From Singulisphaera sp. GP187 (GTDB lineage Bacteria; Planctomycetota; Planctomycetia; Isosphaerales; Isosphaeraceae), in assembly GCF_900129635.1 (NCBI RefSeq), contig NZ_FSRB01000001.1:721501-785500 (forward strand): a stretch of DNA of 64,000 nt, given 5' to 3'. The position numbers were made by a program, and so were the translations under genes. The notes under the pieces are model-generated. The model had not been told where the DNA came from, searched no databases, and saw only the letters and a program-made list of their open reading frames with translations. Shown here one piece after another: positions 35,320-44,845 of the stretch. Numbering within the stretch: the first letter of the stretch is position 1; each line of letters begins with the position of its first letter.

Positions 35320-36390
35320 ATGGACATGAAGCGGATGTCGTTGCTGGTCGGGGTTGTGGGACTCGTGTTCGGTGGGTCGTGGGTGGTGGCGGCGGACTCG
35401 CCCGCGCGAGAGATCCCCGCACCGTTCGTGCCGTTCGAGCATATGATTGGGAGTTGGAAAGGTACGGCCGTCCCGGCCGTGAATCGGTTGAAGGGGTGGT
35501 CGGAAACGCACATGTGGGCCTGGAAGTTCGCCAAGGGCCAGCCGGTCGGGATGACCTTGGAATTCACGGGCGACAAGGCGCTGGCCAAAGCCCAACTCAG
35601 TTATGCCGCCGACACCAAGCAATACCGACTCGAAGGGACGGACCCTGAAGGCAAGGCGATCGAGTACGTCGGGGCGATGGACAAGGCGGGGCGTGCCTTG
35701 GTGCTCGACCGCGTCGGGCCGCCTGGCCAAGGGAAGGACCGCATTTCGATTCGCCCCAACACCAACCTGATCCGGTACACGATCGACTTCACCCATCAAG
35801 AGACGGGCGCTCCGCAGTTCGCGAAGGTGGTCGAGGTGGGGCTGACCAAAGCGGGAGTCTCGTTCGCCGCCGGGGGAGAGTCCGCCGACCTGCCCAAGTG
35901 CATCCTCACCGGCGGAGCCGCCACCATGGCGGTCACCTACCAAGGCAAGTCCTACCCGATCTGCTGCTCCGGTTGCCGCGACGAGTTCAACGACGACCCC
36001 GAGAAGTATGTCAAAAAAGCGGCGCTCATGACGCAGCCGGGCGCGGGCAAGTCCGTCGCCAAGCCTGCCTCCAAGGTCGGCCGGGATGACGGTTCCTTCG
36101 ATGGCCTCGACGAAGAAGTCAAACCTAAAGCGAAAGCCAAGGGCAAGTCGTCCGAGAAGGCCAGCTCTTCCGCGGACAAGGACAAGCCCGACGACGAGCC
36201 GGCCCCATCGAAGCCCGCCGCCAAGGCCTCGACGAAGGCGGCGTCGCAGCTTCGCCTCGCTCAGAACCTCGAAAAGTCCGGGAAGACGGCCGCGGCATTG
36301 CAGTACTATCGCGACCTTGTGAAGGACTACGCCGGAACTCCCGAGGCGAAGACCGCCGCGACGCGGATCAAGGCCTTGGCGGGCGATTGA
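35320..36390 (+). CDS. Exported protein with TRASH/YHS-like metal site and TPR-like tail
   Basis: 356 residues from ATG 35320 (GAGGGG upstream) with a signal peptide (LLVGVVGLVFGGSWVVAA). Residues about 40-180 form a beta-rich domain of unknown family. At about 193-230 a Cys cluster LPKCILTGGAATMAV to SYPICCSGCRDEFNDDPEKY fits the TRASH/YHS type, which binds metal such as copper or iron. A Lys/Ala/Ser-rich linker follows, and the last 40 residues (LAQNLEKSGKTAAALQYYRD) look like one TPR. It follows the copper/haem fusion gene on the same strand beyond a terminator, suggesting a shared theme of metal handling. Confidence 0.75.
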   Translation: MDMKRMSLLVGVVGLVFGGSWVVAADSPAREIPAPFVPFEHMIGSWKGTAVPAVNRLKGWSETHMWAWKFAKGQPVGMTLEFTGDKALAKAQLSYAADTKQYRLEGTDPEGKAIEYVGAMDKAGRALVLDRVGPPGQGKDRISIRPNTNLIRYTIDFTHQETGAPQFAKVVEVGLTKAGVSFAAGGESADLPKCILTGGAATMAVTYQGKSYPICCSGCRDEFNDDPEKYVKKAALMTQPGAGKSVAKPASKVGRDDGSFDGLDEEVKPKAKAKGKSSEKASSSADKDKPDDEPAPSKPAAKASTKAASQLRLAQNLEKSGKTAAALQYYRDLVKDYAGTPEAKTAATRIKALAGD

Positions 36391-36498
36391 CGACTTGTCT
36401 CCCGCCACGCCAACAGGACAGAATAGGACGCGGGCCGAAGGGGCGAGACCGCCGAATTCGTGCGGAAACGGCGTCAAGTCAATTCAAGCGATGTTATG

Positions 36499-37203
36499 TC
36501 AAGCCTTGGCCGTGCGTGGGGAGATCCGGATGTCGAGTCCGACCCGGGTGGTTCGGATCTCCCAGTCGTCGCGGTCCCAGCCCTCGATAATCCCCGAGGC
36601 TTCGAGGCGGTCGAACATCTGCTCGACGTAGGCGGGGACGCGATCCTCGTACTCGGCCACCAGGTCGAGCTTCCGGCCGAGTAGGCTGAGGAGGCCTCGA
36701 ATCGTCGCCGGGCCTTTCTCCGCGATCCGTTTTTGTCCCTCGGGGGAGACGGGGTCGGGCCCATCCAAGGTCAACTGCATCGAACGAAGCAGCCGGCCGA
36801 ACTGGCCGAACCAGGTGTCACGGAACCCGAAGTAGTCCTTGTGGATGATGTTGATCTCGCCGTTACGGACGACGGCGGCCTGGTAGACCGACTCGAGATA
36901 GTTCTCGCCATAGTCGGTCTGAAAGGCGATGTTGACCGCCTTGGCCAGATGCTGCAGAGCGCCTTTGACCCCGATGATGTCGGGGTCGACCTGGAGCGAG
37001 AGGTCGCGGAGTCCCCCCGCGCGACGCGCGGTGACGGTCCCGCCACTCCCCCCGTCGACGGCCACGCCCAGCCCCAGGTCCGATGGAACCGACGGAAGCG
37101 GCACCGCGGCGGTGACTCGGCGATTGGTCGGCTGAGTCGGGGCCGCGGTCGGTGCAGGGGGGGAAGGCCGTTTCGGTTCCTTGGGCGGAGGCTGCGAGGG
37201 CAT
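36499..37203 (-). CDS. Conserved hypothetical protein
   Basis: 234 residues from ATG 37203, with GGAG seven bases upstream. The first 40 residues are Pro/Thr-rich and disordered. The rest is well structured, with helical and strand patterns (VDPDIIGVKGALQHLAKAVN, GEINIIHKDYFGFRDTWFGQ, DLVAEYEDRVPAYVEQMFDR) and ends WEIRTTRVGLDIRI. No signal peptide or membrane segment. I do not recognise a family; the Lys/Asp/Tyr-rich middle gives no clear active site. Confidence 0.7.
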   Translation of the reverse strand: MPSQPPPKEPKRPSPPAPTAAPTQPTNRRVTAAVPLPSVPSDLGLGVAVDGGSGGTVTARRAGGLRDLSLQVDPDIIGVKGALQHLAKAVNIAFQTDYGENYLESVYQAAVVRNGEINIIHKDYFGFRDTWFGQFGRLLRSMQLTLDGPDPVSPEGQKRIAEKGPATIRGLLSLLGRKLDLVAEYEDRVPAYVEQMFDRLEASGIIEGWDRDDWEIRTTRVGLDIRISPRTAKA

Positions 37204-37297
37204 GCGACGACTCCGAAATCGGGCTCGTGCGTAAAAAGACAAAGACAACCGCGGACATCATAGCCTGATGTTGGGAACGCGACGACCACCTCACGGA

Positions 37298-37666
37298 TCA
37301 GTCCGAATCGCGGCCTCGGATTGCGGGCGGAGCTGAGGGAGCAGCCGCCCGCCAACGTTGCCGCCGGCGCTCGAGGAGTCGCGTGATGAAGGCGTCATAT
37401 TCGGTGTCCGGCCGCCGTCGCTTGGGGTCCCAGCGTCGGCCTTTCTCCCCGTTGCAACGGTCGTGGACCACGGCGAGGTTTTCCGGTTCCTCGGTCCCGC
37501 CACGGGTTCGGGCGCGAATATGCTCCAACGTCGCTCCTTCCCCCGTGACGGCGTCGAAGGCGATCGGGCCGTTACAGATCAAGCATTTGCCGACCCAGTT
37601 TGCCCCGCGCCGCGCGAACGAGGTGTCGGTTTCGGCCACCCTTGCCAACTTTTCGGCGGTCGTCAT
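37298..37666 (-). CDS. HNH endonuclease
   Basis: 122 residues. The beta-beta-alpha metal motif is complete: CLICNGPI (first zinc knuckle), LEHIRARTRGGTEEPENLAV with the catalytic His and central Asn, then HDRCNGEKG with the third HNH His and second knuckle Cys. A stand-alone small HNH nuclease; no restriction methylase, phage packaging genes or toxin domain is adjacent, so its role (repair, mobile or housekeeping) is open. Basic C-terminal tail (RRRQRWRAAAP) may bind DNA. Confidence 0.9.
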   Translation of the reverse strand: MTTAEKLARVAETDTSFARRGANWVGKCLICNGPIAFDAVTGEGATLEHIRARTRGGTEEPENLAVVHDRCNGEKGRRWDPKRRRPDTEYDAFITRLLERRRQRWRAAAPSAPPAIRGRDSD

Positions 37667-37853
37667 CGGTCGGCGATCGCCCTCGGGAAGTCACGGGAAT
37701 TCACCCGTTTCATTCTAGTAAGAGCGCCGGTCGGGGTCTCCAAAAATTGAGTCGCCAGAGGCGAGAGCTTCGGGCTATGATCGGGCCTGCCTCGGCGAAA
37801 CCGTCGCCGCCGAGGCCGCGATCGATCGTCCTTGAGCCCGAAAAGGTGCCGCC

Positions 37854-38711
37854 GTGTCGCCATCGTCCCAGCTCGCGTTTCCTCCCCTGGCGCTTGGGGT
37901 TTGCAGTTGGAGTTTGCAGGTTCAGAGCATCGCCGAATTGAAAAAACTGCTCGACGACCTGGGCGTCAACCTGGCCCAGGTGGCTTGCGGCGACCCCCAC
38001 CACGCCAATTGGGACGAGGGGGACGCCATGCCCGCGGCGGCGAAAGCCTCGGGGATCGTGATGACCGGCGCGATGCTCGGATTCCCGGGCGAAGATTACA
38101 CCACGCCTCAGACCATCAAGGAAACCGGTGGCTTCGGCAACCCGGCCGATCGTCCGGCACGCCTCGAGAGGCTCCGCTGGGCGCTCGATCGGACCTTGGA
38201 GCTGGGGTTGACCGACCTGATGCTCCACGCCGGATTCTTGCCCGAGGTCGATGATCCGGGCCGCTCGGCGATGCTCGACACCCTGAGCCAGGCGGGCCAA
38301 CTCGCGGCCGACAAGGGAATCACGCTGGCGTTCGAGACCGGACAGGAGACCGCTACACTCTTGCGCCGGACTCTGGACGACCTGAAGGCGCCCAACCTCA
38401 AGGTCAACTTCGACCCCGCCAACATGCTCCTCTACGACATGGGCGATCCGATCCAGGCCGTCGAGCTCCTCGGTCCCGACATCCGCAGCGTCCACGTCAA
38501 AGATGCCAGGCGGCCCAAGGTCCGTGGCCAATGGGGCGAGGAAGTTCCCCTGGGCCAGGGCGAAGTCGACATCCCTCGGTTCGTCAAGACGTTGAAGGCG
38601 GTCGGCTACACCGGCCCCCTCGTCGTTGAGCGTGAGGTGGGCGATCAGAGCGGCCGGATTCGCGACGTGGCCCAGGGCCTGGCGCTGCTCCGTGAATGCC
38701 TGGCCGGCTGA
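37854..38711 (+). CDS. Sugar phosphate isomerase/epimerase-like TIM-barrel protein
   Basis: 285 residues starting at GTG 37854. The AP-endonuclease-2/xylose isomerase-like barrel is shown by LGVCSWSLQ at strand 1, DLMLHAGFLP, ITLAFETGQE (metal-binding Glu), KVNFDPANMLLYDMGDP (Asp) and IRSVHVKDARRP (His, Asp), ending in GPLVVEREVGDQ. These positions match the metal ligands of the family. Substrate is not determinable; planctomycetes carry many paralogues. No secretion signal. Confidence 0.9.
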   Translation: MSPSSQLAFPPLALGVCSWSLQVQSIAELKKLLDDLGVNLAQVACGDPHHANWDEGDAMPAAAKASGIVMTGAMLGFPGEDYTTPQTIKETGGFGNPADRPARLERLRWALDRTLELGLTDLMLHAGFLPEVDDPGRSAMLDTLSQAGQLAADKGITLAFETGQETATLLRRTLDDLKAPNLKVNFDPANMLLYDMGDPIQAVELLGPDIRSVHVKDARRPKVRGQWGEEVPLGQGEVDIPRFVKTLKAVGYTGPLVVEREVGDQSGRIRDVAQGLALLRECLAG

Positions 38712-38838
38712 TCAGGACTTCGCTTGCGTCAATGGGGCATTCGATGGCCCATGATTTGCACGAGGATTCCTGGTGGAGGCGAGGAGCAGTCGAAGTCCTC
38801 GACGCTTTGGTCGGCAACCTAAATTGAGGAGAGAATTC

Positions 38839-39321
38839 ATGTCGCTCAAGCAATGGTGTTTGGCGGTCCCGTTCGTAAGCTGCGCACTGGCCGTTTCGAC
38901 CTGTTTTGCGCAAGTGCCGGCCACGGGAGAAAAAGTGACCCCTCCGGTGGGTGAGCGCGTGGGCGAGAAGGTGGATAGCGCTGTCGAAAGCCTCAAGAAG
39001 GGGGTGAGTAACGCGGGCGAAGCGATCCGCGACCAGTACGAGAAGGCCCGTGCCGGTGTCCACAACATGAGTGTGGCGGCCCGTGTTTACGGTCGCTTGC
39101 ACTGGGACAAGGCGCTCACGAATTCCAAGGTTGAGATCGATGTCCAGAAGGGGGGCGTGGCCGTCCTGACCGGCTCGGTGGCCGACGCCGTGGCCCGCGC
39201 CAAGGCGGTCGAATTGACTCAGGACACGGTCGGAGTGACCAAGGTCGTCGACCAACTCGTGGTCCTGACCACCTCCACCGGGGCCGTTCCGGCGGCCCGG
39301 GTGAAACCCGCGAAGCCTTGA
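38839..39321 (+). CDS. Exported BON-domain protein
   Basis: 160 residues from ATG 38839 behind GAGGAGAG. It has a signal peptide (CLAVPFVSCALAVSTCFAQ), an amphipathic helix (GEKVDSAVESLKKGVSNAGE), then a BON domain: ARVYGRLHWDKALTNSKVEI, GGVAVLTGSVADAVARAKAV and GVTKVVDQLVV. BON domains occur in OsmY-like periplasmic proteins and contact membranes. Probably envelope stress. A perfect hairpin at 39398 terminates it. Confidence 0.88.
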   Translation: MSLKQWCLAVPFVSCALAVSTCFAQVPATGEKVTPPVGERVGEKVDSAVESLKKGVSNAGEAIRDQYEKARAGVHNMSVAARVYGRLHWDKALTNSKVEIDVQKGGVAVLTGSVADAVARAKAVELTQDTVGVTKVVDQLVVLTTSTGAVPAARVKPAKP

Positions 39322-39397
39322 TTTGATCCGACCGCGGGATGACCCCGCGGAACGATCCGCCAGCCCATCGGTTGCGCCTGGTTGCGGGAAAGAAACC

Positions 39398-39434
39398 ACG
39401 GGCCGCCAATCCGTCCGAAGGATTGGCGGCCCGT
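39398..39434. terminator. Bidirectional hairpin between BON and ArsR genes
   Basis: Perfect 15-bp stem (39398-39412 with 39420-39434), core GGGCCGCCAATCC, loop GTCCGAA, between convergent genes. No long T-tract. Confidence 0.65.
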
Positions 39435-39455
39435 TCCGTACGATGCTGAGAACGC

Positions 39456-39809
39456 TCAGCCAATCACGGTATGGACGACTGCGGCGAGTTCGCGCCCGGC
39501 CTCGGTCAGCCCATAGAAATTGTGCTTCCCACTGCGTCTCGGCTCAATCAGGCGACCGTGGCGAAGCAGCGAGAGATGGTGGCTGACCGCGGGCTGGCTC
39601 TGGGTTCCCAGCTCCGTACAAAGTTCAGAGACGTTCCGCTCGTTCTCGCTCAAAAGCATCAGCACTTGCAGCCGAGTGGGGTCGGAGACCTGCTTGAGGA
39701 GGTCGGCAACACGCCTGATCTCGGCGGAAGGCCGCGGGGGAGGCGATGCTTTTGAGGAAGCCTTCGGGGCTTTCGGAGCCGCGGAAGCCTTGGACGAAGT
39801 GGGGGGCAT
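39456..39809 (-). CDS. ArsR-family transcriptional regulator
   Basis: 117 residues. A 28-residue Ala/Lys/Ser/Pro-rich tail precedes the winged helix: LKQVSDPTRLQVLMLLSENE, VSELCTELGTQSQPAVSHHL, LRHGRLIEPRRSGKHNFYGL. One Cys in SELCTE sits where ArsR-type metal sensors have their first Cys, but the second (ELCxC) is absent, so metal sensing is doubtful. Target unknown; 398 bases of non-coding DNA separate it from divergent thrC. Confidence 0.93.
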   Translation of the reverse strand: MPPTSSKASAAPKAPKASSKASPPPRPSAEIRRVADLLKQVSDPTRLQVLMLLSENERNVSELCTELGTQSQPAVSHHLSLLRHGRLIEPRRSGKHNFYGLTEAGRELAAVVHTVIG

Positions 39810-40207
39810 GTCACTCCTCTGAGTCGTTCGTGAAAAGTAAGATATCGAGCTAGCTTGGCGTGAAGTCGCCAGTACGCAATCTCGTGAAGAGGCCGCAACT
39901 CAAAGGGATGTTATTTCGCTGTTTGGTATATTTAGGAGTACGCCTCATGGCGTCAACCCCTCCCCTTGAGAATTCATCGCCGTTCTTGGTTTGTAAATAT
40001 TTAGATTGCCGACCTGATTGTGCGCCGTGAGGCTTGCTCTGGCAGGGGCCTCGGTGCGGCGTCATTCGGGAGCGGGGTTGGGGATTTACGCTTGCCGCAT
40101 GGGCGCGTCAGCCGTTAGAGTGGTCTGATTGATTTTGGTCCAGTTTCCCGTTACGGTCGCCGGGGCCGGGTCGGGCGGCGTTCATCTTGCGCTGAGAGTT
40201 CCGTCTG
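39810..40207. other. Divergent intergenic region upstream of thrC
   Basis: 398 bases between the ArsR gene (minus) and thrC (plus), more AT-rich than the surroundings from 39830 to 40010. No gene supported and no riboswitch recognised. Confidence 0.5.
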
Positions 40208-41659
40208 ATGTCCGTGCCCACCACCATGACGCAGACCGACCTGGCTTATCAACAGTGCATCAACCCGGCGTGCCGGGCGACTTATGCGGTTGACCAGACG
40301 ATTTTCGCCTGCCCGACGTGCGGCGACTTGCTCGACGTCGTTTACGATTGGGACCGGTTGCCGGTGCCGAGCCGGTTGAACGAGTTCGAGGCCAAGTGGT
40401 CGACCCGGCTCGATCCGCTCAACTTCTCGGGGGTCTGGCGGTTCCGCGAATTGCTCCCGTTCGCGCCTCGCGAGATGGTCGTGACCGTCGGCGAGGGGCA
40501 GACGCTGTTGCAGTCGGCCGACAAGGTCGCCCAGTACGTAGGGATGGCGCCCGGCAACTTGAAGCTTCAGTATGAGGGGATGAACCCCTCCGGGAGCTTC
40601 AAAGACAACGGTATGACCGCGGCCTTCACGCATGCCCGGATGGTCGGTGCCCGCCGCGTGGCCTGCGCCTCGACGGGCAACACCTCGGCGGCCCTGGCCG
40701 TCTACTGCTCGGCGACCGACTTCGGCTTCAAGGCGATCATCTTCATCGGCTCGGGCAAGATCGCCTACGGCAAGCTGGCCCAGGCGCTCGACCATGGCGC
40801 CTTGACCATCCAGATCGTCGGCGACTTCGACGACGCGATGCATCGCGTCCGCCAAGTTTCCGACCGGCTGGGCATCTACCTGATGAATTCGGTCAACCCG
40901 TTCCGGCTCGAAGGCCAGAAGACGATCATGTACCGGGTCCTTGAGGGACTCGGCTGGGAAGTCCCCGACTGGATCGTGGTTCCGGGGGGGAACCTGGGCA
41001 ACTCGAGCGCCTTCGGCAAGGCGTTCATCGAGTTGAAGCACCTCGGACTGATCGACCGCGTCCCGCGCCTGGCCGTGATCAACGCCGCGGGGGCGCGGAC
41101 CTTGGAGTACCTGGTCAGCGAGCACAACCTGTCCTGGTGCGACGGTCTTCCCGACATGGCCCAGAGCCAGGCCTATTACGACGAGCTCGATGCCAAGCAC
41201 TTGAAAGCCTCGACCATCGCCTCGGCCATCGAGATCAATCGCCCGGTCAATCTCAAGAAGTGCCTGCGGGCGCTCGACTTCTGCCAGGGGGTCGTCCGCC
41301 AGGTGAGCGACCAGGAGATCATGGACGCCAAGGCCCGGGTCGGCTCGGGGGGCCTCGGCTGCGAGCCCGCCAGCGCCGCGAGCGTGGCGGGGGCCAAGAA
41401 GCTCCGCGAAGAGGGGATCATCGCCCCGTCCGACCGGGTTGTCTGCATCCTCACCGGCCACCAGCTCAAGGATCCGACGGCGACGGTTGCCTACCACGGC
41501 ACCGATCAGGAGAACTTCGAGAAGGTGCTCGGCAGCCGCGGCGTCCACCGCGCCGGGTTCGCCAATCGGCCGGTCGTGGTTCCCAACGACCTCGACGACA
41601 TCATCCGGACGATTGCGCTTTACTCCGACTCAGGACCGGCCGGCGAAGCGAAGAATTGA
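40208..41659 (+). CDS. thrC: Threonine synthase
   Basis: PLP enzyme converting O-phosphohomoserine to threonine. 483 residues, with an N-terminal zinc-ribbon-like segment ([13 protein letters not shown] to [10 protein letters not shown]), the Schiff-base lysine in [11 protein letters not shown] near residue 135, and the phosphate loop [14 protein letters not shown]. The C-terminal third ([20 protein letters not shown] to the end) is repeated as a broken copy at 52165-52526. A terminator-like hairpin follows at 41704. No other threonine-pathway genes are adjacent. Confidence 0.95.
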   Translation: MSVPTTMTQTDLAYQQCINPACRATYAVDQTIFACPTCGDLLDVVYDWDRLPVPSRLNEFEAKWSTRLDPLNFSGVWRFRELLPFAPREMVVTVGEGQTLLQSADKVAQYVGMAPGNLKLQYEGMNPSGSFKDNGMTAAFTHARMVGARRVACASTGNTSAALAVYCSATDFGFKAIIFIGSGKIAYGKLAQALDHGALTIQIVGDFDDAMHRVRQVSDRLGIYLMNSVNPFRLEGQKTIMYRVLEGLGWEVPDWIVVPGGNLGNSSAFGKAFIELKHLGLIDRVPRLAVINAAGARTLEYLVSEHNLSWCDGLPDMAQSQAYYDELDAKHLKASTIASAIEINRPVNLKKCLRALDFCQGVVRQVSDQEIMDAKARVGSGGLGCEPASAASVAGAKKLREEGIIAPSDRVVCILTGHQLKDPTATVAYHGTDQENFEKVLGSRGVHRAGFANRPVVVPNDLDDIIRTIALYSDSGPAGEAKN

Positions 41660-41703
41660 CCTTGGTGGCCGCGATCATGCGATTTCATTGGCCGCCGACG
41701 ATG

Positions 41704-41738
41704 CGGAACCCACGCTGGTGTGGGGTTCCGGAGAGTTT
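41704..41738 (+). terminator. Terminator-like hairpin after thrC
   Basis: CGGAACCCAC pairs with GTGGGGTTCCG (one bulged G, loop of 6), followed by GAGAGTTTT. It lies 45 bases after the thrC stop. Confidence 0.55.
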
Positions 41739-41913
41739 TGCGTCGATTCGCCAACACGGATAACAAGCGTTCGGGGCTCCCGATTTGCCGCTCTATCCTC
41801 GACCGGCGGGAGCTTTGTAGCCTCAGCGGGGCGACCGTATATAGCCAGGGGTGAAGGTTCTTGGACGTGCTTGATATGGTTAAATGTTGAAGTCCTGAAA
41901 GGGCGGCCGTCAA

Positions 41914-44808
41914 CTATTCCTGTTCAGCGACCTTGCCCGATCCAACGACCTTTTCAGCCTCCCGGCGTAGGATGTGGTAAATCCAGGTCTCGCGGTTGTC
42001 GGCTTTCGTTTCGTGCCAATCGAAAGAATTGATGGCGGACGCGAGCGTCCTCTGGGCCTCCCCTTTGCGTCCCAGACGATACTGCGCCATCGCCGTCACC
42101 AGGCGGGGACAAGGCCCCATCACCGTTGCTGCTTCGCCTTGCATGATCGCGATGGTGTTCTCGAACTGTTCCAATCGATACTCGGCCAGGCCTCTGGCGA
42201 GCATGAAATAGGGGTATGTCCAGGTTAGGGGCTTCGTCCTTGCATCGGTGATCGCGCGATCGATCAGGATGGCGGCCTTGCCGGCCTCTTCAGGTGACGC
42301 GGGCAGGAGTAGGCAGGCACGTCCGACACGCTCGGCGGGACGTGGATCGCTAAGCTCTCCGAATCGATCGAGCAGCTTGCGACGTGCATCGAGATAATCG
42401 TTCTCGTGGCCGTAAAACAAGCAAAGCTCGGGATATTCGTCCCAGATCTCGAGGTTTTGCGGATCCGCCTCGATCGCTGACCGCCAGGCATCCTTCGCCT
42501 CCTCAAGTCTCCCGAGTCGAAGAAGCATGGACCTCAGACCTTTCTGAGCGGGCGTGCACTTCGGGTCGATGGAGACCGCTTCCCGATACGCGGCGGTGGC
42601 TTCGACGTGCTTGGCGCTTGAAGCAAGGCTATCGCCCAGGCCGGCCCGTAGCATCGCCGACTGTGGGTGCAATTGCAGGGCCGCCTTGAGTACGACGACC
42701 GACTCGTCAATCTGGCCGGCGCCTCTCAGGGCGAATCCAAGATTGTAGTGAGAAATAGGAGTCGATGAATCAAGCCTCAGTGCACATCGATGAGGCTCGA
42801 TGGCGTCGGCCATCTTCCCGGAGGAAGTGAGCGCATTGCCCAGATAGTTGTAACCGAGTGAGACGTCCGGTCGAATCGACACCGCAGCCTGCGCGAATCG
42901 TATTGCGTCGGCATGCCGATTCGCTGTTACCAGGGAGGCGCATAACCGGAGATTTACCCAGAAGTCGGAGGGATCCGATTGCTGAACCCTGGTCAGGAGT
43001 GGGACCGGGTCTCCGCCCCTCTCAAGTAAGTCTCCTGCGATGGCCAGGAGGAGCGGCACACGCGCGTCATCCACCGAGGCGAATCGGCTCAATTTTTCCA
43101 GGTCCGCACGGTTGTTGCGGACCTCGGGGTCACGGGCGTCCGCCATCCATCCCACCGCATTCCGGTCGGACAGTCTTGCCACTTGCAGCAACCACTCCTT
43201 GCGGGACAAGTCATCCAATGGGGAAGACCAATCGTCGATGGCGTCGATCAGAGCCCACCGAATGTTCGACGTCCGGATTCGGGTTGAAACATTCTCAGGG
43301 GCATCGTCGGGATTTCCCACCCCGTACCAGATGAGGGCCGCAATGTAGGCGTCTTGGGTGGCGGAATGGTTGATGACGCCGCCGATCGTCTTGGCCCGAT
43401 CGATGCGGATGGCGTCGAGCTTCTCCACCATGGCCAGATCGCGAATTCCCTGGTCGAGGGCGCGCCGAAGTCCTGGAGATCCCCCGTCGCCCAGACGCCC
43501 CTTTGCACGTTCCAATGCCGCGACGGCCTGATTCCAAGATTGCTTCTCCAGCCAATGGGCCATGTCTCGCAGGTCGTTGGCCGCCTCCCGCTCGGTCGCG
43601 GCGTTGTCGGCCTCGATGCGTCGACTGGCCGTCGACCACTCGTTGGTCAGCCAGAGTCCTCCACCGATCAGGGCCATGGCGAGCGCGACGCCACACGCGA
43701 CAAATGCTGCAAATCCCGGCCTCTGACGGATCTGCCTGGCCAGTCGCTCAAGTCGTCCCTCCGGCCTCGCCTCGATCGCCTCGCCGTCCAGAAAACGGCG
43801 GAGATCTCCTCCTAACGACGCGGCCGAGTGATACCGCCGCGCCGGGGCCTTGCTCAGGCATTTCAGGCAGATGATCTCGAGGTCGCGTGGGATCTTGGCG
43901 TTCAACAGCGACGGCGGCGTCGGATCCGAGTCGATGACCTGTCGGATCGTCTCGGAGGTCGTCTCGCCGCGGAACGGCGGTCGGCCCGTCAGGAGTTCGA
44001 AGAGGATCGCGCCCAAGGCATAGATGTCGACGGCCGCCCCGACAGCGGCCTGATCCCCGGCGGCCTGCTCCGGGGCCATGTAGCTGGGGGTTCCGATCAC
44101 GGCCCCGTTCAAGGTGAGGCTCGTCGCCTCGTCGATCCGGCGGGAAAGGCCGAAGTCGCTGATTTTTGGGGTGCCGTCCTCGTCGAGCAGGACGTTCGCA
44201 GGTTTCAGGTCGCGGTGGATGATCCCGGCGCTATGGGCTGCGTGGAGCGCCCCGGACAGAGACAGCAGGAGCGACGCGGCTTGGCGGGGCGTGGTGGGCT
44301 TCGCTGCTTCGGCGAGGCTCCCGCCCGCGATGAACTCCATCGTGAAGTAGGGGCGCCCCTCCGATTCGCCGACGTCATAGATCTGCACCACGTTCGCGTG
44401 GCGAAGGGCCGCCACCGCCTCGGCCTCGCGCTGGAACCGCTCACGCTCGCGGGGCACCGCGTAGGCCCCGGCGATGGCCAGCTTGATTGCGACGATCCGA
44501 TTCAGCCGCAGGTGCCGCGCCCGGAAGATGACGCCCATCCCTCCGCGACCGAGCAGGCTCTCCACTTCATATCCCGGGATTCGCGGAAGGTACGCAGCAC
44601 CCAGGGACGATTCCGACACAGGCTCCGGGCCCTTTTTTCGTTCCGGCGGGAAGATCGAGTCGAGCTCGGCTTCGAGGCGACAGACCCGCCGCCACCGCTC
44701 GCGCAGCTCCGGTAGCAATTCCGGGAAATCGCCGCAGACTTCCTCTGGAGTCCGGCCCGAGTCGTGCAATTCCTCGAGCAGCTCGCTGATCCGTAAGTCG
44801 ATCGCCAC
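41914..44808 (-). CDS. Transmembrane serine/threonine kinase with TPR sensor region
   Basis: 964 residues from GTG 44808. The N-terminal 60 residues (SELLEELHDSGRTPEEVCGD) are the helical leader common in planctomycete kinases. The kinase domain has GRGGMG at 87-92, VAIK with Lys109, HRDLKPANVLL at 198, DFG at 218-220 and GTPSYMAPEQAAGD. A membrane helix (GFAAFVACGVALAMALIGGG) near 370-390 leads to an outer region of about 570 residues with TPR-like repeats (VSLGYNYLGNALTSSGKMAD, HYNLGFALRGAGQIDESVVV, AGLGDSLASSAKHVEATAAY). The adjacent ECF sigma gene, 37 bases upstream, is its likely partner: the kinase may phosphorylate the sigma factor or its regulator. Confidence 0.94.
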   Translation of the reverse strand: MAIDLRISELLEELHDSGRTPEEVCGDFPELLPELRERWRRVCRLEAELDSIFPPERKKGPEPVSESSLGAAYLPRIPGYEVESLLGRGGMGVIFRARHLRLNRIVAIKLAIAGAYAVPRERERFQREAEAVAALRHANVVQIYDVGESEGRPYFTMEFIAGGSLAEAAKPTTPRQAASLLLSLSGALHAAHSAGIIHRDLKPANVLLDEDGTPKISDFGLSRRIDEATSLTLNGAVIGTPSYMAPEQAAGDQAAVGAAVDIYALGAILFELLTGRPPFRGETTSETIRQVIDSDPTPPSLLNAKIPRDLEIICLKCLSKAPARRYHSAASLGGDLRRFLDGEAIEARPEGRLERLARQIRQRPGFAAFVACGVALAMALIGGGLWLTNEWSTASRRIEADNAATEREAANDLRDMAHWLEKQSWNQAVAALERAKGRLGDGGSPGLRRALDQGIRDLAMVEKLDAIRIDRAKTIGGVINHSATQDAYIAALIWYGVGNPDDAPENVSTRIRTSNIRWALIDAIDDWSSPLDDLSRKEWLLQVARLSDRNAVGWMADARDPEVRNNRADLEKLSRFASVDDARVPLLLAIAGDLLERGGDPVPLLTRVQQSDPSDFWVNLRLCASLVTANRHADAIRFAQAAVSIRPDVSLGYNYLGNALTSSGKMADAIEPHRCALRLDSSTPISHYNLGFALRGAGQIDESVVVLKAALQLHPQSAMLRAGLGDSLASSAKHVEATAAYREAVSIDPKCTPAQKGLRSMLLRLGRLEEAKDAWRSAIEADPQNLEIWDEYPELCLFYGHENDYLDARRKLLDRFGELSDPRPAERVGRACLLLPASPEEAGKAAILIDRAITDARTKPLTWTYPYFMLARGLAEYRLEQFENTIAIMQGEAATVMGPCPRLVTAMAQYRLGRKGEAQRTLASAINSFDWHETKADNRETWIYHILRREAEKVVGSGKVAEQE

Positions 44809-44845
44809 GACGCCTTCCCCCGGTTACTTACGGCACGGATCGCAG

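Noticed and set aside
32975..35422. Very long open frame (815 codons) on the minus strand opposite the redoxin fusion gene
   Set aside because: It is the antisense shadow of a GC-rich gene; no domain, odd composition, no ribosome site, while the plus strand has clear catalytic motifs.
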